Below are positions 57,700 through 64,000 of a DNA stretch of 64,000 nucleotides, one piece after another; position 1 is the stretch's first letter; each line of letters begins with the position of its first letter. Location: positions 11,418,663-11,482,662 of the forward strand of contig OW388298.1 in assembly GCA_936450465.1 (NCBI GenBank). The letters run 5' to 3'. Both the position numbers and the translations under genes were made by a program. The notes beneath the pieces were generated by a model that was not told where the DNA came from, did no database searches, and saw nothing but the letters and a program-made list of their open reading frames with translations. This DNA comes from Gibbula magus. Its lineage: Eukaryota > Mollusca > Gastropoda > Trochida > Trochidae.

Positions 57700-58209
57700 T
57701 GCACATTATTTTTTTCTCAGATTTGCCATTTATTATTAAAGATTATACAATATTGTGTTACGTTAGAGGGTAAAACATCCTATTACACGACCCGACAGGC
57801 CGCATGTATAGAAAACGGTTATCCGCATTGGTAGAAAATGGGGCGACGTATAAAGGGAGCATTTTATGGAACTCTTCAGTGTGAGAGATAGATTTGTAGG
57901 TGTCATGCGAGTTCAGACAGATTGTTGACCATTCCGTTGTAGTGTTATATAAAAACTATATTATCGGGTGATTAGTTCTCGCTACGTCAGTCAGAACACT
58001 TGTACCACATACGAGCGGCCATTTTCATTTGAACACTTTAAAATGGCCGCTCGAAGGGAAATGGACTCGAGTTGCTTAACCAAACCATTATTCGTTTTAG
58101 AACTCTTTTTATTGATTAAGGAGTGTTATTTAGCCATTAGTAACACTTATTAACCTTTTTGTGAGAACACTTTATTTCAATTCATTAGGAATAACGTGCT
58201 CTAACGCCT
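57700..58209. mobile_element. Diverged TTAA-family MITE
   Basis: GTGTTACGTTAGAGGGTAAAAC, AAATGGCCGCTCGAAGGGAA, GTTTTAGAACTCTTTTTATTGA and the terminus CTAACGCCT next to TTAA (58210-58213) parallel 56650-57100. About 20-25% diverged by eye. The left terminus is unclear. Confidence 0.7.
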
Positions 58210-58450
58210 TTAAAGGGTTAGGGTTTGGAGACAACTGACATCATATAACTTTGTTAAGCATTGAAAGGGGTCTTGGCATAGGATTGAACATATGACAAAA
58301 GTTATATTTTTTGCATAAATGAGGCACATTCTTACCTATTTGATATGTTTATTTGTCTTGTCTACTTGGTCTCAGATTGTTTTACAAAATGTTTGCTTTG
58401 AAGTCGGATAAGCATATATTTCAGACCTGAAAAAGGAGTAAGCACATAAA

Positions 58451-58991
58451 CTCACGTGCAAAAGAAACGTCCCCACAGTATAAAACGAAATATTGATGTC
58501 GGAGAAAGTAGATTTTGAATGTATTTGGTAGCCACACGTTTTGTATAGAAGAATTAACAATTTCTTACATCAGAGTATGCTTCTTTAATTTTTTACATCT
58601 GTTCAAATACACATGGGGTGCTAAAATCGCTTTAAAATATGTTTTTGGCCCACAATATTTGGTATTTAAGTTTAAAACATTGGAAAAGATATCCTCGACA
58701 TAAATAACCTTTTTTGATTTAAATTTGTTGACGCGTCTTTACTGTAGGACGTCTCAAAACAAGCCAAAACTGGCTTTTTGAGGCTTCTACCTCGTCTAGT
58801 TAAGGAGATTCCAAAACGACCATTTCTTAAAACTTGTGTTTCTCAGAGTTATGAATAGATAATGTTTTGAAAATTCATATTTATTATTGTTGGGTTCTGA
58901 AGACATGATGTAACGCTGTTTCAGTCGCATTTATCGCCCGTCGATTGAAATATCTTGTATTTTGTATGGGGACGTTTCTTTTGCACGTGAG
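58451..58991. mobile_element. 541-bp element with perfect 25-bp inverted ends
   Basis: CTCACGTGCAAAAGAAACGT plus CCCCA at 58451-58475 is exactly inverted at 58967-58991. No transposase inside; the small open frame at 58515-58703 has no motif. Flanks show no clear target duplication. A relic end lies at 27054-27074. Confidence 0.85.
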
Positions 58992-59500
58992 GAAATGAGT
59001 CGAGTCGCCATTCCTGTTCACATTTACGAAGTTCTTATTAAGAAGTCTTACTTCATTTCACTTCATTAAAAAATTGATTCGAATTATATGTAATTAAATG
59101 AAAGTAAAATAAGAACAACCTCATTTATTCAAAATTAATTGCCCTATTTCACTTCAAACCTACAAAATACCATTCAAATAAGTTATATGTAATTAGATGT
59201 ATACACCTCATATCAGCAGTAGTTCTACTGTCGTTCTAATGACGACATGCTATAAATGACAATAATAACACTTAACAACTGAGGTAGATTTTAAAATTCG
59301 TCACTTCAGATGGTTAATTTACCCATATGGTAAATATACTTGTCAAAATAGGTTAGGTATATTGGAAGTTTATTATTGATATTTAATCAGTGTGAAAAAG
59401 TGCAAATAAATCAATATAAACAAATTCATAATTTTCATTTATCGCTAGATATTCTTCTCCAGTACATTCATAACATTATTCTTCTCCAGTACATTCATAA
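58992..59500. other. AT-rich spacer
   Basis: A doubled ATTCTTCTCCAGTACATTCATAAC occurs at 59450-59502. Nothing else. Confidence 0.5.
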
Positions 59501-59501
59501 C

Positions 59502-60495
59502 TTTAGTTAAGGACGTGTACACGCAGGCCTATCTCTCCTGTATTAGGCATTTAATAAGTGTGCTCAGTTGATCGTAAATGTGCAAGGAAATCATCATCCT
59601 GGAAACCAGGGCCCATATTTTCGAAGCTGTCTTAGTGCTAAGATAGTCATAAGTCATTGTTAATGTATGGCACTTACGACTATCTTAGCACTAAGAGAGC
59701 TTCGAAAATATGGGCCCAGGGTATATTGTTTCGCTCGGTTCACCATGGAACTGAACCACTTGATTCCTTCCCGTGAAGAGGCTTGATACGATCTAAATAT
59801 AACTACCAACCACAGGGAATGTCTATGACTTGGAGGTTGGTAGACAACATGACTCTGAGGTTATCTGCTCTAAGACAAGAATCAAAAGGGAGGGATTTTT
59901 AATTCTTTTTTTACTTTCCCGTTTTCCGTAGGCAAGAGAGAAGCAGATGTATTATAGATGTTATAGAATATTGAAATTTTATCGTGGCGCTATAATTACA
60001 CATAATAGTTATTAAAGGTGCTATAGCATGTTTTGTTTACATTAGTTTTTCTCAAATTTATTATTTGTTATGTGCTTATATAGTGTTACGTTGGAGGGTA
60101 AAAATCTCATCAGACAACCCCATAAGTCGTAACCATAGAAACCTATTTCAGTATTGGAAGAAAATTATGCGAGGTATTAAGTGACAATACTGTGGAATTC
60201 TTGAGTGTGAGCAGTACATTTATAGGTTTCATGCGATTTTGAGAGTGTTTTGATACCGCTACATCAGTCAAAACACTTGAACTACCTTCGAGCTGCCATT
60301 TTGATGTGAACACCTTAAATGGCCACTCGAAGGGAAATGGACCGAACCATGTTCAGTCGTTTTAGAACTCTTTTTATTGATTCAGGAGTATTATTTAACT
60401 TGTAACACTTATTTACCTTTTCGTGGGAGCACTTTATTTCAGTAAGAACATCGTGCTACAGCGCCTTTAAAGACAATACTTACAACTATCTTCAT
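59502..60495 (+). repeat. ~1-kb duplicated segment, copy 2
   Basis: Near-identical to 56139-57116. It then joins TAGACAATGAAGTTCAT, which in copy 1 lies ~160 bp further on (57277), so the two copies differ by an indel at the right edge. It contains the TTAA MITE at 60016-60466. Confidence 0.9.
59609..59717. mobile_element. GGGCCC fold-back element, copy 4
   Basis: Same as copy 3, inside the duplicated segment. Confidence 0.88.
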
Positions 60496-60499
60496 GATA

Positions 60500-60777
60500 G
60501 ACAATGAAGTTCATGAATATGCAACACTAGATAAGCTCACATAAAGCGATATTTTGGAGAAAAAAAACACCAAAAGAAGTTTGTTTTGTTATAATAGTTT
60601 ATGAAAATTACTAAATGCCATTGCAAATGAACATTTAAGCTGGTTCGACATATGTTTGAGGCATCACATTGTCAATGAAATAAATGGTCGCTTTGTTAAC
60701 AACAATCTTCCTATTGGCCTCGCTCATACCGCGGAGTCGCTCCTCTGTTTTAGCGTCAAGCTCGACATACTGTAACG

Positions 60778-60839
<62 letters not shown>

Positions 60840-61245
60840 TTCATTAACTCAATTTTGACAATTCCCCCCCAAACACCAATCCAAAGTTTACTTATAAATG
60901 GCAATATTTCTTCGAAAATTGGTCAGGTAGTTTAGCCTCTGAAACAAACATTATGATTCAGAAAGGTCAAGTAAAATTTTTTGCCATAAAAAATACAATT
61001 TAAGAAAGTTAAAATTCTTAAAAGGAATAGGTCTATGCAGGGAAGAGGCAGGTTACCAATTTTGGTGAAGATTAGTCCAGTTATTTTACAATTTATGCTC
61101 CGGAAACGGTAACGCCGACACAAACAGAAACTCTACCAAACACAAACTGTCTTCCAACACACCGGGGGTGATATCAGATTTTAACATATTTTGCCCAAAG
61201 AGAAGAGGAAATGGAATGACTTTTCCTTATGAAGATCAATATAAG
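60500..61245. other. Spacer with (AAT)n
   Basis: (AAT)n microsatellite at 60778-60829. The open minus-strand stretch 60635-60904 crosses it and gives a Leu run; it is not supported as a gene. Confidence 0.55.
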
Positions 61246-61249
61246 CGGT

Positions 61250-64000
61250 TAAGCAAAGGTGACTATTGCATGTGAGGGTCAATATATAAGTTTCAGAAAA
61301 GGTGACTATATAATGTGAGGGTCAATATATAAGTTTCAGAAAAGGTGACTATTGAATGTGAGGGTCAATACAAGCGTTTAAGAAAAGGTGACTATAGAAT
61401 GTGAGGGTCAATACAAGCCTTTAAGCAAAGGTGACTATAGAATGTGAGGGTCAATATAAGCGGTTAAGCAAAGGTGACTATTGAATGTGAGGGTCAATAC
61501 AAGTGGTTGAGCAAAGGTGACTATAGAATGTGAGGGTCAATATAAGCGGTTAAGCAAAGGTGACTATAGAATGTGAGGGTCAATACAAGCGGTTAAGCAA
61601 AGGTGACTATTGAATGTGAGGGTCAATATAAGCGGTTAAGCAAAGGTGACTATAGAATGTGAGGGTCAATATAAGCGGTTAAGCAAAGGTGACTATAGAA
61701 TGTGAGGGTCAATATAAGCGTTTAAGCAAAGGTGACTATAGAATGTGAGGGTCAATACAAGCGGTTGAGCAAAGTTGATTATAGAATGTGAGGGTCAATA
61801 CAAGCGGTTGAGCAAAGGTGACTTTAGAATGTGAGGGTCAATACAAGCGGTTGAGCAAAGGTGACTATAGAATGTGAGAGTCAATACAAGCGGTTGAGCA
61901 AAGGTGACTATAGAATGTGAGAGTCAATATAAAGGTTTGAGCAAAGGTGACTATAGAATGTGAGGGTCTATATAAACGTTTGAGCAAAGGTGACTATAGA
62001 ATGTGAGAGTCAATATAAAAGTTTGAGCAAAGGTGACTATAGAATGTGAGGGTCAATACAAGCGGTTGAGCAAAGGTGACTATAGAATGTGAGGGTCAAT
62101 ATAAAAGTTTGAGCAAAGGTGACTATTGAATGTGAGAGTCAATATAAAGGTTTGAGCAAAGGTGACTATAGAATGTGAGGGTCTATATAAAGGTTTGAGC
62201 AAAGGTGGCTATAGAATGTGAGGGTCAATATAAACGTTTGAGCAAAGGTGGCTATAGAATATGAGAGTCAATATAAACGTTTGAGCAAAGGTGGCTATAG
62301 AATGTGAGAGTCAATATAAAGGTTTGAGCAAAGGTGACTATTGCATGTGAGATTAAATATAAAGGTTTGAGCAAAGGTGACTATAGAATGTGAGGGTCAA
62401 TATAAAGGTTTGAGCAAAGGTGACTATAGAATGTGAGGGTCAATATAAAGGTTTGAGCAAAGGTGACTATAGAATGTGAGGGTCAATATAAAGGTTTGAG
62501 CAAAGGTGACTATAGAATGTGAGGGTCAATATAAAGGTTTGAGCAAAGGTGACTATAGAATGTGAGAGTCAAAATAAAGGTTTGAGCAAAGGTGACTATC
62601 GAATGTGAGGGTCAATATAAAGGTTTGAGCAAAGGTGACTATAGAATGAGAGGGTCAATATAAAGGTTTGAGCAAAGGTGACTATAGAATGTGAGGGTCA
62701 ATATAAAGGTTTGAGCAAAGGTGACTATAGAATGTGAGGGTCTATATAAACGTTTGAGCAAAGGTGGCTATAGAATGTGAGGGTCAATATAAACGTTTGA
62801 GCAAAGGTGACTATAGAATGTGAGGGTCAATATAAACGTTTGAGCAAAGGTGAATATAAAATGTGAGGGTCAATATAAAGGTTTGAGCAAAGGTGACTAT
62901 AGAATGTGAGGGTCAATGTAAATGTTTGAGCAAAGGTTACTATAGAATGTGAGAGTCAATAAAAAGGTTTGAGCAAAGGTGACTATAGAATGTGAGGGTC
63001 AATATAAACGTTTGAGCAAAGGTGACTATAGAATGTTAAGGTGAATACAAGCGGTTGAGCAAAGGTGACTATATAATGTGAGAGTCAATATAAAGGTTTG
63101 AGCAAAGGTGACTATAGAATGTGAGGGTCAATATAAAAGTTTGAGCAAAGGTGACTATAGAATATGAGAGTCAATATAAAGGTTTGAGCAAAGGTGACTA
63201 TAGAATGTGAGGGTCTATATAAACGTTTGAGCAAAGGTGACTATAGAATGTGAGGGTCAATATAAAGGTTTGAGCAAAGGTGACTATAGAATGTGAGGGT
63301 CAATATAAAAGTTTGAGCAAAGGTGGCTATAGAATGTGAGAGTCAATATAAACGTTTGAGCAAAGGTGACTATAGAATGTGAGGGTCAATATAAACTTTT
63401 TAGCAAAGGTGGCTATAGAATGTGAGAGTCAATATAAAAGTTTGAGCAAAGGTGACTATAGAATGTGAGGGTCAATATAAACGTTTGAGCAAAGGTGACT
63501 ATAGAATGTGAGGGTCAATATAAAGGTTTGAGCAAAGGTGACTATAGAATGTGAGGGTCAATATAAACGTTTGAGCAAAGGTGACTATAGAATGTGAGGG
63601 TCAATACAAGCGGTTGAGCAAAGGTGACTATCGAATGTGAGGGTCAATATAAAGGTTTTAGCAAAGGTGAGTATAGAATGTGAGGGTCAATATAAAGGTT
63701 TGAGCAAAGGTGACTATAGTATGTGAGGGTCAATATAAAGGTTTGAGCAAAGGTGACAATAGAATAAGAGGGTCAATATATACGTCTGAGCAAAGGTGAC
63801 TATAGAATGTGAGGGTCAATATAAACGTCTGAGGAAAGGTGGCTATATAATGTGAGGGTCAATATAAACGTTTGAGCAAAGGTGACTATAGAATGTGAGA
63901 GTCAATATAAAGGTTTGAGCAAAGAAGACTATAGAATGTGAGGGTCAATATAAAGGATTTGAGCAAAGGTGGCTATAGAATGTGAGGGTCAATATAAAGG
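61250..64000 (+). repeat. 43-bp minisatellite, about 64 units, open at right edge
   Basis: The unit is GGTGACTATAGAATGTGAGG plus GTCAATATAAAGGTTTGAGC plus AAA. The first ~700 bp use AAGCGGTTAAGC/AAGCGGTTGAGC variants, the rest AAAGGTTTGAGC/AAACGTTTGAGC. No ORF runs through it. Confidence 0.97.

Noticed and set aside
60635..60904. Minus-strand open frame with a Leu run that could be a signal peptide
   Set aside because: The hydrophobic run is the (AAT)n microsatellite read as Leu, preceded by unrelated sequence.

Overview
The window looks like nuclear DNA of a marine invertebrate, most probably a mollusc. The evidence is spliced genes with GT-AG introns, a DIRS-type retrotransposon, RTE/CR1-like LINE remnants, tRNA-derived SINEs, many fold-back transposons and an extreme load of mini- and microsatellites. 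The species cannot be fixed from sequence alone. Nothing suggests a bacterial or organellar origin.

Layout. 1-5.8 kb: a damaged DIRS-like retrotransposon (gag, reverse transcriptase/RNase H, tyrosine recombinase), cut by the left window edge. 6.1-8.3 kb: the last three coding exons of a plus-strand armadillo-type gene resembling TTC12, with degenerate exon copies in its introns and a hairpin in its 3' region. 7.7-14.5 kb: SINE, fold-back elements, tandem repeats and a Crypton-like recombinase remnant. 14.8-17.0 kb (minus): a two-exon gene for a 63-residue secreted peptide with six cysteines, too small for simple ORF calling. 18.3-19.7 kb: repeats and LINE debris. 20.3-21.9 kb (minus): an intronless-in-coding cytochrome P450 of CYP2 type with one frameshift, and a probable upstream 5' UTR exon near 24.6 kb. 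25-33 kb: nested transposons, a 1.1 kb TTC/CTT tract, a tRNA-like SINE and a 31-bp minisatellite.

33.7-44.1 kb (plus): the most notable gene. Three small exons encode a signal peptide and linker, and all splice in phase 1 into a 3.56 kb exon that is almost entirely amino-acid repeats (13-, 13-, 26- and 14-residue units rich in Gln, Asn, Met, Gly, Pro). The predicted product is a secreted 1224-residue structural or matrix-like protein that I cannot assign to a named family. Its third intron holds a 2 kb, 26-bp minisatellite. A consensus donor 13 nt after its stop and a phase-matched acceptor at 46.65 kb raise a question about its true C-terminus.

44.3-64 kb: no confident host gene. It holds a TIR element filled with tandem arrays (45.4-46.4 kb), further fold-back elements, three LINE remnants (48.9-52.9 kb), a 43-bp minisatellite (54.6-55.6 kb), a ~1 kb duplicated segment (56.1 and 59.5 kb), a 541-bp element with perfect 25-bp inverted ends, and a second 43-bp minisatellite that runs off the right edge (61.25-64 kb). 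The host genes appear unrelated to one another. They are islands in repeat-rich DNA, not a pathway cluster.
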